Below, in pieces: positions 50,627-60,433 of a stretch of 64,000 nt of DNA (the stretch's first letter is position 1; each line of letters opens with the position of its first letter). The stretch comes from Vibrio pelagius. GTDB lineage: Bacteria; Pseudomonadota; Gammaproteobacteria; Enterobacterales; Vibrionaceae. A program made the position numbers and the translations under genes. The notes beneath the pieces were generated by a model. The model saw only the letters and a list, made by a program, of their open reading frames with translations, searched no databases and was not told where the DNA came from. The stretch is from NCBI RefSeq assembly GCF_024347575.1, contig NZ_AP025504.1, forward strand, positions 1,116,001-1,180,000, written 5' to 3'.

Positions 50627-52498
50627 TTACACGGTGAACTTATTCAATAGCTCATCTTGTTGGCGAACATTATCCGTTTGAACTTGCATCGCTTCGTTCG
50701 CTTTTTGTGAAGACTCGGATACCTGAGTTGATAGGTCTTTGATCTTAACAGTGTTGTTGTTGATCTCTTCCGCTACTAAGCTCTGCTCTTCAGCCGCAGA
50801 TGCGATTTGAATATTCATATCAGAGATGCGTTGAATTGCATCACGGATACGCTCAAGTGCAGAATTCGCTTCTTGGGCGCGCTCAACCGCATCGGTTGCT
50901 GTGTCTTTGCTCTGATTCATCGCGTTCGATACAGAGCTTGCACCCGCCTGAAGTTGTTCGATCATGTTGCGGATTTCAGTGGTCGACTCTTGTGTGCGCT
51001 GCGCGAGTGTACGAACTTCGTCAGCAACAACGGCAAAGCCGCGGCCAGACTCACCGGCACGTGCCGCTTCAATCGCCGCGTTCAGTGCTAACAAGTTCGT
51101 TTGGTCGGCGATTTCATTGATTACCTTCAAAATCGTTTCGATGTTGGCCGTTGCAGATTCAAGCACTTCTACTTCTGCTACCGCTTGGTCAATACGCGAA
51201 GATAGGTTGCCAATCGCTTGCGTTGTATCGCTGACGACTGAAGTACCATCAAGTGTCGCTTCATCAGCCTCACGAGCCGCTGCTGCTGCGCCTTGCGCGT
51301 TATTTGCGACTTCAGTGGCCGTTACCGCCATCTCGTTCATTGCAGTTGCTAGCTGTTCAAGCTCCTGCAATTGTGTGCCCATCGCGTGTGCAGACTCTTT
51401 CGCACCTTGGACGATGATTTCAGTACCACACTTGATTTCAACACCAATTGCTTTTGATTGAATGATCTGTTTTTGAAGATTCTCGGTAAAGGTGTTGAAG
51501 CCTTTCGCAAGCTCAGAGAACTCTTTATCCGTGTTGGTATCTAGACGCTTAGTCAGGTCACCTTGGCCGCTTGCCACGTCATTGATCGCTTCATTGAGCG
51601 CGTCCAGAGGGCGCATTAGCACACGAATCAGAACGGTTAGCGCGATAACGCTTAGAACAACAGCAATCAAAGAGTAGATGATAGAGCTATTTTTCAGCTC
51701 AGAAACCGTCTGGAAAGCGATCTCTTCATCTAGGATTGCACCTACGTACCAGTTTTCGCTTGGGATTGGCGTGAAGCTTACTAGGTAAGGCTTGCCATCA
51801 ATCTCGATACTCTGGGAACCTTCACGAATAGAAGCTTGTGGTAGGTAGCTCGATAGCTTCTCACCGTTATTTTTCGCTTCTGGGTGCGCGATGGTCGTGC
51901 CGTCTGCTGTTACTAGGAATAGGTAACCCGCGTCAAACAAGTTCACCTTGTTCACCAGTGTCGCTAAGTTGGTTAGCTCTAAGTCGTAGAACATACCAGC
52001 GGTGAACTGGCCATTATCTTTAACGGGGGTACCTACAGAAATGATCACTTTCTTGCTTGATGCATCTACGTAAGGGTCTGTTACAACAAGAGAGTTCTTT
52101 GTTTTCGCATCAATATACCAAGGACGAACGCGAGGATCGTAGTCTGGACCTGCATCCCAACCGTCATCATTTTCGATAACAAATCCGTTGGCTTCATAAC
52201 CGAAGCCCACTGCCAAAAAGCTGTTCTTTAGTTTTGGTTTTTCCAAGATAGTTTTCACGTAGTCACGATCTTGCGGTGCAATTTCGATAACTTCGGTTGT
52301 CGATTGGGCAAGTGCTTTTTTGGCTGTCATTTCAGATACAACAGTATTTTTCACACCTGCAACCATCTCCTTGAGGCTGGCGTTGACATGATTCTCGACC
52401 GCATCTCGAACAGTGTATAGTTGTTGGATAGACAGTAGCGATACTGTGACTAGCAGTAAGGTCGATGATGCAGCGACCACCTTATGGCTAAATTTCAT
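50627..52498 (-). CDS. Methyl-accepting chemotaxis protein, dCache type
   Basis: A 623-residue chemoreceptor. Residues 7-29 are the first transmembrane segment. Residues 30-275 form a periplasmic double-Cache ligand domain ([21 protein letters not shown] and [15 protein letters not shown]). A second transmembrane segment lies near 280-300, a HAMP domain near 300-350, and the signalling hairpin follows, with the tip [20 protein letters not shown] near 470. The segment WYIDA resembles amino-acid-type dCache domains. The ligand is not identified. It is monocistronic, with a long upstream region. Confidence 0.93.
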   Translation of the reverse strand: MKFSHKVVAASSTLLLVTVSLLSIQQLYTVRDAVENHVNASLKEMVAGVKNTVVSEMTAKKALAQSTTEVIEIAPQDRDYVKTILEKPKLKNSFLAVGFGYEANGFVIENDDGWDAGPDYDPRVRPWYIDAKTKNSLVVTDPYVDASSKKVIISVGTPVKDNGQFTAGMFYDLELTNLATLVNKVNLFDAGYLFLVTADGTTIAHPEAKNNGEKLSSYLPQASIREGSQSIEIDGKPYLVSFTPIPSENWYVGAILDEEIAFQTVSELKNSSIIYSLIAVVLSVIALTVLIRVLMRPLDALNEAINDVASGQGDLTKRLDTNTDKEFSELAKGFNTFTENLQKQIIQSKAIGVEIKCGTEIIVQGAKESAHAMGTQLQELEQLATAMNEMAVTATEVANNAQGAAAAAREADEATLDGTSVVSDTTQAIGNLSSRIDQAVAEVEVLESATANIETILKVINEIADQTNLLALNAAIEAARAGESGRGFAVVADEVRTLAQRTQESTTEIRNMIEQLQAGASSVSNAMNQSKDTATDAVERAQEANSALERIRDAIQRISDMNIQIASAAEEQSLVAEEINNNTVKIKDLSTQVSESSQKANEAMQVQTDNVRQQDELLNKFTV

Positions 52499-52858
52499 TG
52501 AGTATTCCCCTTCTCACAGGCTTTGCGAAGACTAAATTAACTATTGTTTTTATTGTTCTATATATATCGGCAAATAGATTTTTTACTTGAAGGTATTTTC
52601 ACAAAAATATTACAAGGTGGCAGTGAGATAAACATAGTAGAACTTAATATTCTATTGGCCAAAATATTTTTCCATTAAAGTTCATAGGCTTGTATTCGAA
52701 GTTTATTAACCGTTTGTATAGGTATGATGCATAAGGCTTGGGTGGTTATCCCGAGTGGTAAGGAGAGCGGAATTAAATGTGACTCAAAATAATTTAATTT
52801 ATAAATGAAATTTCGGTGAAATAATATGCAAGTGGTTTGATTTGGGCGGGGAAATAAA
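52499..52858. other. Intergenic region between two leftward genes
   Basis: No gene or clear operator was found. It is AT-rich and should hold the promoter of the chemoreceptor gene. The terminator of yjiH sits at its right end. Confidence 0.4.
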
Positions 52859-52883
52859 AAAGCCTCACGTGAAGTGAGGCTTT
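52859..52883 (-). terminator. Terminator of the yjiH-like gene
   Basis: AAAGCCTCAC at 52859-52868 pairs with GTGAGGCTTT at 52874-52883, and the minus strand exits into TTTTTT. Confidence 0.88.
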
Positions 52884-52906
52884 GAGTCTATTTGCATAAT
52901 TCGTAA

Positions 52907-54277
52907 TTAGAATATCATATGTGCGATACCAGCAATAACTGGAAGCGTAATTAAGGTACGCAGAATAAAGATAATAAACAGTTCAAAAATGTTAACTGGG
53001 ATCTTACTTCCAAGTAATAGTGCACCGACCTCAGACATGTAGATGAGCTGTGTGACCGACATTGCTGCAATCACGAAACGTGTCATCTCGTTATCAATAG
53101 AAGCGGCAAGGATTGCAGGGATAAACATATCAGCAAAACCAACCACAATAGTTTCAGACGCTGCAACGGCTTCAGGTACACCCAGTAGCTCCAAGAATGG
53201 AATGAAAGGCTGACCAAGAATAGCGAAGATAGAGGTGTACTCGGCAATAATAAGAGCAATAGTACCTAGGCCCATTACAACTGGCAGTACGCCAAATACC
53301 ATGTCTACTGCGTTGCGAACGCCTTCACCGAAGACACCTTTCGCTGATTTCACTTGAGACGCTTTATTGACCGCGAGTTCAAGACCCCAAGAGAAGGTGC
53401 TGTGACCTTCAGGGATAGCATCAGCATCTTCTTGTGGTTTTGAACCATCAATAAATGTGTCTTTTTTCATGCTTAGTGGTGGTAAGCGAGGAATCACCAC
53501 TGCCGCAACGAAACCGGCTAAACAGATCGCTGCGTAGAAAGGTAGGAACAGGTGCTCTAGCTCTACCTGTGCGATAACCACAAGGCTGAAAGTAATAGAT
53601 ACCGCAGAGAACGTCGTACCAACAACGGCCGCTTCGCGCTGCGTGTAGAACTTGTTTTCGTACTGCTTGCTGGTTAGCAAGATACCGACACTGCCGTCAC
53701 CCAACCAAGATGCCATACAATCGATCGCACTGCGGCCTGGTAGGTTGAAGATAGGGCGCATTACTTTACTTAGTAGTGTGCCAAATAACTCTAGTAGACC
53801 AAAGTTTAGTAGTAGAGGTAGTAGAAGGCCTGCAAAGATGAAAACAGAGAATAGTGTCGGCAGTAGCCCCTCGAGTACTAGTCCACCAGTGTTCTCTTCC
53901 CAAACCGCCGTTGGGCCTACTTGGAAGAAAGTCATTACCGCAGCCGCCCCACCGATAACGCGTACCGCCAACCATAAAGGCGAAGGGTTGAATAGGCCGT
54001 TCAAGAATGGGCTAGATTGAATAAACGCGGGCTTGAAAAGTTTAGTGCAAATGGACGCGAACGCCATAAAAGCAACAATCGCTGTAATTGCAGGTACCAA
54101 AACATCACCAAAAACGGCTTGAATCGATTTCGCAAGGATTGCAACAGGGATGGTTAGATCACCTTCATAGCTGATAGGCGCCATGAATAAGAATAAACCG
54201 ATGAGCGATGGGATTAAGAAAATCCAGAAACTGCTTTTTGATTTTTCAGTATTCGCAGTGTTCATGTTGTTAGACAT
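52907..54277 (-). CDS. YjiH-family membrane protein
   Basis: A 456-residue polytopic membrane protein of the YjiH family with a nucleoside-recognition (Gate) type domain. Hydrophobic segments run through most of the length, and conserved polar motifs include RSAIDCMASWLGDGSVGILL near residue 183 and VGFADMFIPAILAASI near 378. Members are thought to be transporters; the substrate is unknown. Start ATG 54277 has GAG upstream. A terminator is present downstream. Confidence 0.82.
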   Translation of the reverse strand: MSNNMNTANTEKSKSSFWIFLIPSLIGLFLFMAPISYEGDLTIPVAILAKSIQAVFGDVLVPAITAIVAFMAFASICTKLFKPAFIQSSPFLNGLFNPSPLWLAVRVIGGAAAVMTFFQVGPTAVWEENTGGLVLEGLLPTLFSVFIFAGLLLPLLLNFGLLELFGTLLSKVMRPIFNLPGRSAIDCMASWLGDGSVGILLTSKQYENKFYTQREAAVVGTTFSAVSITFSLVVIAQVELEHLFLPFYAAICLAGFVAAVVIPRLPPLSMKKDTFIDGSKPQEDADAIPEGHSTFSWGLELAVNKASQVKSAKGVFGEGVRNAVDMVFGVLPVVMGLGTIALIIAEYTSIFAILGQPFIPFLELLGVPEAVAASETIVVGFADMFIPAILAASIDNEMTRFVIAAMSVTQLIYMSEVGALLLGSKIPVNIFELFIIFILRTLITLPVIAGIAHMIF

Positions 54278-54504
54278 TGTATAGTTCTCGTATATCTACT
54301 CGTAAAAAGCCACATCCTTGGCATTTTTATGCACTAAACATCCTTATTCTCTCATTGGCGGCAAGACTACATAGTATTAAAACAACTTGCAATACTATTC
54401 ATTGTGGATCGGTAAATATTCACCACCAGCATGCTGCCATTGCCAGAAAGTCTAGTATAAAGTTTCGTAGATGTTACTTTTGTTTTAGTTATGTTGCTAG
54501 TTTT

Positions 54505-55179
54505 TTATAAAATATCTAGCTTATTCGTTTGGCGGTACAGATACAGCCAGTAGACAAACGCGATCACAAATGAAAAAGAAGCAGGAAAGGCCAATGCGGT
54601 GATCTCGAACTTTTGGAACAGACAAGCACCCACTAGACCGCCTGATAAGAAGCCAATTACGATAAAGAGCAGTAGCTTTGCTTTGCGGCGATCGAAAGGT
54701 GTTCCTTTTAAGCGCGCGCCGATCATAATACCGAGGTCAGTAATGATGCCGCTCATGTGTGTCGTGCGGATGATAGCGCCGCTATAGGTGGTGATCATTG
54801 CATTTTGAAGTCCACATGCTGCTGACGCGAAGTATTGACCGTAAGCGTAACCGTTTAGCAATGACCACAAAGCGGTGAATAGCAACGCCCCTTCAATACA
54901 TAGTGCTATGCCGTAACGTCTGCCTAGTTTAAGAGCCTGATTCTCGATAAAGAAACCACTAAACGCAGCGCCAAGCATAAAACTAACTATGACTAACAGC
55001 AGGTGCCAAGAGATCAATGATGGGGTGAGTAGGCTGCTCCCAAACAAAGAGAGAGTGCCCGATATGTGTGAAATCGCTTGATGTTGAAATCCAAGCAGGC
55101 CAATAGCGTTCACACTGCCTGCCAGTCCGGCAAGCAGCAGTGCCCCATATTCGATCCAGCGAGGGAGTTTTGAGATCAT
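54505..55179 (-). CDS. DUF1275 (YoaK-like) membrane protein
   Basis: A 224-residue protein with six hydrophobic segments. The DUF1275 signature is clear: AGLAGSVNAIGLLGFQHQAISHISGT at 17-42 and ASAACGLQNAMITTYSGAIIRTTHMSG near 118-144. The family is widespread in bacteria and of unknown function; transport is suspected. It stands between yjiH and a GFA-domain gene. Confidence 0.85.
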   Translation of the reverse strand: MISKLPRWIEYGALLLAGLAGSVNAIGLLGFQHQAISHISGTLSLFGSSLLTPSLISWHLLLVIVSFMLGAAFSGFFIENQALKLGRRYGIALCIEGALLFTALWSLLNGYAYGQYFASAACGLQNAMITTYSGAIIRTTHMSGIITDLGIMIGARLKGTPFDRRKAKLLLFIVIGFLSGGLVGACLFQKFEITALAFPASFSFVIAFVYWLYLYRQTNKLDIL

Positions 55180-55284
55180 GTGTATGGCCTGATGAATGAA
55201 AGAAGAGGCGGATTATAACGCTAGCAAAATGTAACGCTAGCGTTGTCCCTAAAGAGAGTTTGATCTTAGGCAATCAATCGCGAT

Positions 55285-55704
55285 TTAGTTAAAACGTTCT
55301 ATCTCACAATCAAATTTTACCCAGCCGTGCTTGCGCTCTTCGTAGACGGAGAAACTGGGAATAGGGAAGTCCCGCTCTTTGAAAAGGCCAAGTGGAACGA
55401 TAAAGGCATCGGGAGCTCCAGTGGTTTGCAATAGCATGGTGGTGCCGCATTTTGGGCAAAATTGATAGTAGACTTCATTACCGCTATCGCTGATGCGTGA
55501 AAAACTGGTGACTTCGCCACTCAGAGTGACTTGTTCGCTGGCAAATCGAGCTTGTACCCCAAACACACTTCCTGTTCTTTTTTGGCACTCGTAGCAATGA
55601 CATACTGAGGTTCTGAGTGGCTCGCCGCGACAGACCAAACTGGTAGCACCACAACGACATTCACAACTTCTTACCGCTTTATCATTTGCTTTGTTTGTAT
55701 TCAT
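55285..55704 (-). CDS. GFA-family (glutathione-dependent formaldehyde-activating-like) protein
   Basis: A 139-residue protein with the CENP-V/GFA fold. Zinc ligands are visible: SCECRCGATSLVCRG near residue 13, VCHCYECQKRTGSVFG near 34 and FCPKCGTTML near 82. Most such proteins are not true formaldehyde-activating enzymes; the substrate is unknown. The start is ATG 55704 (MNTNKAND); an in-frame TTG six bases upstream is less likely. Confidence 0.85.
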   Translation of the reverse strand: MNTNKANDKAVRSCECRCGATSLVCRGEPLRTSVCHCYECQKRTGSVFGVQARFASEQVTLSGEVTSFSRISDSGNEVYYQFCPKCGTTMLLQTTGAPDAFIVPLGLFKERDFPIPSFSVYEERKHGWVKFDCEIERFN

Positions 55705-55798
55705 GCACAACTCGCTTTCTAGTTAAGCTCATATTGCTAATTATACTAAAGCGATTTAAGGTCTGCACAAGTCGATGAAAATCAAAGAATAGAAGTTC

Positions 55799-56443
55799 AT
55801 GAAAAAGAAAATTTTACCAATTCCACTGATCCTGTTGATCCCGATTGTGATGCTGGTGGTAGTGATTGTCGCGGGTCTTTATCGCTTTAGTTTGAGTGAT
55901 GAAGAGATACTGGCCAAATTCCCCTCATCTCAAGTGAGCTACGATCCTGTGGTTGAGCGGGTGTTTGATCTAAAAGCAACCAACCCTTGGACAATTAAAG
56001 TACCAGAAACTCAAGCTTTTGCTTTTATTGATGAATATATGGATTCAAAGCACATCGCTTCTGGTCGATACGATTCTGGGGCGGAGCGCGGCACGGTGCA
56101 AGTGGCTACAGATAAGATTGTTGCACTCGTTGTTGGACAAGATCAGGTGTTTGTCGCACCGATGTGGGTTTCCAATCAAGGCTCTGGCGTGTTCCACTAC
56201 TTAGCACTGTTTAAATTTGATAAAGCACGCAGTCGTGTAGTGTTGGTGGATGAGCTTCTTTTAGGTGACCGCATCCAATTAGCAACACTGGATATCACAA
56301 ATGCTGCTGGCGAAGCTCGAAACAGTTATCAGGGGCTGGTGAGCTTTAACCAACACAGTGCTCAACAATCCTACGCAGAGGCGCCAGATGAGAAAGTGAT
56401 ATCGAGCTTTACAGTAAATAAGCAATCAATTGAACTGCATTAA
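55799..56443 (+). CDS. Hypothetical membrane-anchored protein
   Basis: A 214-residue protein with one N-terminal transmembrane segment (KKKILPIPLILLIPIVMLVV, residues 2-21, continuing to 27) and a soluble domain of mixed strands facing the periplasm (KIVALVVGQDQVFVAPMWVS, FHYLALFKFDKARSRVVLVD). No motif was recognised. It has a good start and no nearby partner gene. A multi-domain role is not suggested by its size. Confidence 0.6.
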   Translation: MKKKILPIPLILLIPIVMLVVVIVAGLYRFSLSDEEILAKFPSSQVSYDPVVERVFDLKATNPWTIKVPETQAFAFIDEYMDSKHIASGRYDSGAERGTVQVATDKIVALVVGQDQVFVAPMWVSNQGSGVFHYLALFKFDKARSRVVLVDELLLGDRIQLATLDITNAAGEARNSYQGLVSFNQHSAQQSYAEAPDEKVISSFTVNKQSIELH

Positions 56444-56568
56444 AGGTTTTAATCGTGCATTGTTTTGTTGTTTATGTGAGCTAAATTACATATTATCTTA
56501 GATAGTTGACTGAAATTTAGACACAAATCGGTTTTGTGTTGGACGATTTTTACAAATGGAGCTTGCGA

Positions 56569-56868
56569 ATGATTAACAAACGCTTTTTTAAAACCAAAGA
56601 CGAAGTAGAAGTGACCTTTGAACTAGAGGCTCAAGAGGCGAATTCAGTATCTATTGTCGCTGACTTTCTGGATTGGAAGGCCACGCCGATGAAGAAATTG
56701 GCAAAAGGAAAAGTCTACAAGTTTAAGACCCGTCTACCAAAGGGCGGAGAGTTTCAGTTCCGCTATCTAGTAGACGACCAGCAGTGGGTCAATGATGCCA
56801 ATGCTGACAGTTATATCCCGAACGAGTTTGGCGAAGATAACTGTTTAGTATCGACGGCGAGCGCATAA
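56569..56868 (+). CDS. CBM48 / glycogen-binding-domain small protein
   Basis: A 99-residue protein consisting of a single isoamylase N-terminal/CBM48-like beta-sandwich: VEVTFELEAQEANSVSIVAD, then WKATPMKKLAKGKVYKFKTR and GEFQFRYLVDDQQWVNDANA. The start is ATG 56569 (MINKRFF), 6 bases after GGAG; an upstream start at 56536 is not needed. Such stand-alone domains bind glycogen-like glucans and may target or regulate glycogen enzymes. The GH13 gene is 6 kb away, so a link is only possible. Confidence 0.8.
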   Translation: MINKRFFKTKDEVEVTFELEAQEANSVSIVADFLDWKATPMKKLAKGKVYKFKTRLPKGGEFQFRYLVDDQQWVNDANADSYIPNEFGEDNCLVSTASA

Positions 56869-56895
56869 CTGGGATCAACACTCTAATGAGTTATA

Positions 56896-56925
56896 AAGCA
56901 GAGGCTGAAATGTCTCTGCTTTTTT
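56896..56925 (+). terminator. Rho-independent terminator after the CBM48 gene
   Basis: AAAGCAGAG at 56896-56904 pairs with CTCTGCTTT at 56914-56922, followed by a T run. Confidence 0.85.
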
Positions 56926-57084
56926 ATTTTTGTAATGAATGGATACAGACGAGTTCGGCGACAATAACTCAATGACTTAGCATGATCGAGTAAGATTCCC
57001 ATCATATTATGACAATGTATTGATGATTTATGCGTTTGAAAAGCATATCCTATGACCTTTATATCGTAGAAAGACCTGTTTACC

Positions 57085-58359
57085 GTGTATTCAAAATTAT
57101 TTTCATCTCCGTTTACTGCGCTTTCGCCCGTAAAAAAGATAACCATTTTGGGGTTGCCTGTATTCGCTTTAATTGGCGTCGCGATCAACTCGTCCCAATC
57201 GAGTTTAACCGGAACTATTGAACTCAACTTACCAGACTCGACTGTGATTGAGTCAATTCTCTCTCCATCTCATAACGTGATTGAGCCACCGACATTTGAA
57301 TATCAGATTCAAACTGGTGATAGTCTGAGCGGCATTTTCACTCAGTTAGGCTTCTCTTATCAGTCGATGATGAGTGTGATGGAGACGGATCTAAACTATC
57401 TTGCTCTTGATACGCTAAAGCCGGGTAATCAGCTCCGTTTTTGGCGAAACGAGGAGACGAATAACCTGGATAAGATGGAGTTAAGCTTCAACGTTGCCGA
57501 TAAGGTTGTATATCGCCGCCTTGAAGACGGCAGTTATGAGTTTGAAGATATTTCTATCCCTGGTGAGTGGAAGCAGAAGCCAATGGTGGGTGCTATTCAT
57601 GGAAGCTTCTCAACGTCAGCTAATAAACTCGGTTTAAGTAGCGTTGAGATTGACCAAGTTGTCTCTCTTTTAAAAGACAAGCTTAATTTTAGCCGTGACT
57701 TACGCGCCGGTGATACCTTTGAGGTCCTACAACGTGCGCAATATGTTGATGGTGTCGCGACAGGTAAACGCGAAATTGAAGCGGTCAAGATAGTTAACCG
57801 CGGGCGTTTAGTCTCTGCTTATTTACACAGCGATGGCCAATACTATGATGCCAAGGGTGATAGCCTACAAAGAGCTTTTCAGCGTTATCCAGTGAGTCGA
57901 AACTGGCGTCAGAGCTCGCAGTTTAATCCTAAGCGTTTGCATCCAGTGACAGGGCGTATTTCACCTCATAATGGTACTGACTTTGCGACACCCATTGGCA
58001 CACCTGTGCAGTCGACTGGTGACGGTGTTGTTATTATGACTCGTAAGCACCCGTATGCAGGTAACTATGTGGTGATTCAACACGGCAGCACTTATAAAAC
58101 GCGTTACCTCCATCTAAGTAAGATCTTGGTGCGTAAAGGCCAGCAAGTGTCACGTGGGCAGCGTATTGGATTATCGGGTAAGACAGGTCGCGTGACGGGA
58201 CCTCACCTTCATTATGAATTGATTGAACGTGGTCGCCCAGTTGATGCAATGAAAGCGAATATTCCGATGGCAAACTCAGTGCCAAAAAAAGAGAAAGCGG
58301 AATTTTTTGCACTGCGTGACAAAGCAGATGCTTTGCTAAAGCAACAAGCTAGCCTTTAA
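57085..58359 (+). CDS. M23-family peptidoglycan endopeptidase, ShyA/MepM-like
   Basis: A 424-residue cell-wall DD-endopeptidase. After an N-terminal hydrophobic anchor (about 17-34), residues 75-120 form a LysM-like segment (YQIQTGDSLSGIFTQLGFSY). The C-terminal M23 LytM domain has the zinc motif H-x3-D in ISPHNGTDFATPIGTP and the final H-x-H in PHLHYE. It cleaves crosslinks to allow wall growth, as ShyA does in V. cholerae. The start is GTG 57085; a stop codon lies just upstream in frame, so no longer start is possible apart from a CTG. Confidence 0.88.
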   Translation: MYSKLFSSPFTALSPVKKITILGLPVFALIGVAINSSQSSLTGTIELNLPDSTVIESILSPSHNVIEPPTFEYQIQTGDSLSGIFTQLGFSYQSMMSVMETDLNYLALDTLKPGNQLRFWRNEETNNLDKMELSFNVADKVVYRRLEDGSYEFEDISIPGEWKQKPMVGAIHGSFSTSANKLGLSSVEIDQVVSLLKDKLNFSRDLRAGDTFEVLQRAQYVDGVATGKREIEAVKIVNRGRLVSAYLHSDGQYYDAKGDSLQRAFQRYPVSRNWRQSSQFNPKRLHPVTGRISPHNGTDFATPIGTPVQSTGDGVVIMTRKHPYAGNYVVIQHGSTYKTRYLHLSKILVRKGQQVSRGQRIGLSGKTGRVTGPHLHYELIERGRPVDAMKANIPMANSVPKKEKAEFFALRDKADALLKQQASL

Positions 58360-58380
58360 GTCATTGTGTAGCTCAAATGT

Positions 58381-58410
58381 AAGCCGTGAATAGTTAACTG
58401 TTCACGGCTT
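58381..58410. terminator. Bidirectional hairpin after the M23 gene
   Basis: AAGCCGTGAA at 58381-58390 pairs with TTCACGGCTT at 58401-58410. It lies between convergent genes; T runs are short. Confidence 0.7.
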
Positions 58411-58463
58411 ATTTGTGTGAGTTCTCGACGCTTTCGTCTCTGCTTCGATTCAATTTCACCTAG

Positions 58464-60311
58464 TCAGTTGGTCGCGCAATCCGTCGTTGGTAACGCGTGG
58501 ATTTTAGCGATCATGTCGTGTGCAGGTAGAGGGCAAGAGAAGAAAAATCCTTGTATCTGATCACATCCCATAGCGTACAACTTTTCAAGCTGCTCTTTAT
58601 GCTCAACGCCCTCTGCAACTAGCGATACGCCTAAGCGGTTTGCTAATTGTACTATCAACCAAACCACGCTCTCTGCGGTGTCACTGGTCAGTAACCCTTT
58701 GATGAAGGTCGCATCAATCTTGATGCAATCAATTGGATAACTATGAATGTAATTCAAGCTTGAGTAGCCCGTGCCAAAGTCATCGAGTGCGATGGTGAAG
58801 CCTTGCTGCCTCATAACACTGAGCACATTTTTTGTCTCTTCGGTCGGGGAGAGAAGCACGGTTTCTGTTAGCTCAATGACAAAATCGCGCTTATCGAAAT
58901 GAAAATGTTTGATCATTTTGGTTAAGTAGCTGAGATAGCGTTGGCTGTCATGTAATTCGTGTGCTGAGCAGTTAATACCGAGCTTCACTGGATACCCTAA
59001 CTCTTTTTCTAAAAGCATTTTCGCTCTGCACGCGAGCTCTATGACTCTTTCACCCAGTTCGACAATCAGCCCCGACTCTTCAGCGACATCGATAAACTCA
59101 ACGGGAGAAACATTGCCGTGCTTTTCCGTGTGCCAACGAGCGAGGACTTCAAAGTAATCCCAGTGTTGGGATTGAGCACTGACGATTGGCTGAACCGCAA
59201 CATATAAACCTTGTTCTGAACGCGGATCAATCGGTTGAGAAAGTTCACTTTTTAGCGCACTTACAAGCTCTGCCTTACGATGATAAGTTGCACTGAGGTG
59301 TGTGTCGTAACACTTAACACGGGTATTCGGCGTCTGTTTACATGCTTTCAACGCAAGGCTGGTATTAAAGATGAGTTGCTCAATGTCCTTCATTCCGTCT
59401 TGAGAGCGAGCTAAACCAATACTGATGTTGAAATCAAGTTGCAACGAGCTGCCAATTCGACTGTGTTTAAGCTCTCTGAGTATGGCGTCGCAAACACAGA
59501 AAGGGTCGGAGTGATAAGTGATAAAGGCGAACTCATTGCCTGCGGTGCGGAAAGTTAGATTTTTCTCTGGAACGACCGCTTTCAGAATGTCTGCCAGCTT
59601 CTGCAAAACTTTATCTCCAATGTAGTTGCCATGCGTATCGTTGATGGCTTTAAAGCTATCGATATCGAGAATTGCTAAGGTGAAAGACGGGTTATTCTGT
59701 TGAGTAATCGACTCCAATGTATCCGCTAAACAAGAGCGATTGAGCAGACCTGTGAGACTGTCGTGAGAGACTTCGTAACTGAGCTGGTGCACGAGTTGTT
59801 CTGAGCGATCATTGAACCACATCTCTCTGAGGGTATGGGTCATGATGTTGGCAAAGAGCTGATGATGCTGAATCATCTTTTGCTGGTGATATTGGTCTAC
59901 GGGAGTCTTAAATATGGACAGCAATACCCCCATGACTTCGCCGCTTGGTGTTTTGGTCGGGATTGCTAATAAATGGCTTGTCTTAACGACTTGTGTAAAA
60001 GCTTCTGATGGTAGAAGGTTAACGATGTGTCTCGCAGCATGACTATCTGGGTGATGATGGCGAACGGCTTCTTGATACAATTCACGATGTAGAGGGTTAA
60101 TTCTGTCGTGATGGATGTGGTGATCGTGGGCAATGATCATCGGTGAAATTTGATCAGGAAAATACTTACGTTCAACGAGGCTTGTGTACTCGGTATCGTA
60201 AGCGCTGTGAAGGCTCAAAACGGCAGATTCTAGAAGATCCAATCCCTCGAGTTCGAGGAGTTGACCAACCGTCTTGAGTTTAATTTCAGTGCGATTATGG
60301 ACGTATGCCAT
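58464..60311 (-). CDS. GGDEF/EAL protein with degenerate GGDEF and intact EAL
   Basis: A 615-residue signalling protein. Residues 1-160 are an uncharacterised sensing domain rich in His (AHDHHIHHDRINPLH). Residues 175-335 are a GGDEF domain whose active site reads AGNEF, so cyclase activity is unlikely. Residues 345-610 are an EAL domain with EVLARW, INCSAHEL, ELTETVL, DDFGTGYSSLNYI and QGFFFSCPL. The Glu, Asn, Asp-Asp and Gln residues needed for c-di-GMP hydrolysis are all present, so it is probably a phosphodiesterase. The start is ATG 60311, 5 bases after AGGAGG; a GTG six bases upstream overlaps the ribosome site. Confidence 0.85.
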   Translation of the reverse strand: MAYVHNRTEIKLKTVGQLLELEGLDLLESAVLSLHSAYDTEYTSLVERKYFPDQISPMIIAHDHHIHHDRINPLHRELYQEAVRHHHPDSHAARHIVNLLPSEAFTQVVKTSHLLAIPTKTPSGEVMGVLLSIFKTPVDQYHQQKMIQHHQLFANIMTHTLREMWFNDRSEQLVHQLSYEVSHDSLTGLLNRSCLADTLESITQQNNPSFTLAILDIDSFKAINDTHGNYIGDKVLQKLADILKAVVPEKNLTFRTAGNEFAFITYHSDPFCVCDAILRELKHSRIGSSLQLDFNISIGLARSQDGMKDIEQLIFNTSLALKACKQTPNTRVKCYDTHLSATYHRKAELVSALKSELSQPIDPRSEQGLYVAVQPIVSAQSQHWDYFEVLARWHTEKHGNVSPVEFIDVAEESGLIVELGERVIELACRAKMLLEKELGYPVKLGINCSAHELHDSQRYLSYLTKMIKHFHFDKRDFVIELTETVLLSPTEETKNVLSVMRQQGFTIALDDFGTGYSSLNYIHSYPIDCIKIDATFIKGLLTSDTAESVVWLIVQLANRLGVSLVAEGVEHKEQLEKLYAMGCDQIQGFFFSCPLPAHDMIAKIHALPTTDCATN

Positions 60312-60433
60312 ATGCACCTCCTAGCCGTAACTTATTAATTTTAGTATATGCGCATTGATTAGTATGGTGCGTATTAATCAGATTTCAAATAGTGTTGAGA
60401 ATTTTTCTCACTAACCGTTGGGTTGTGGAGTGG

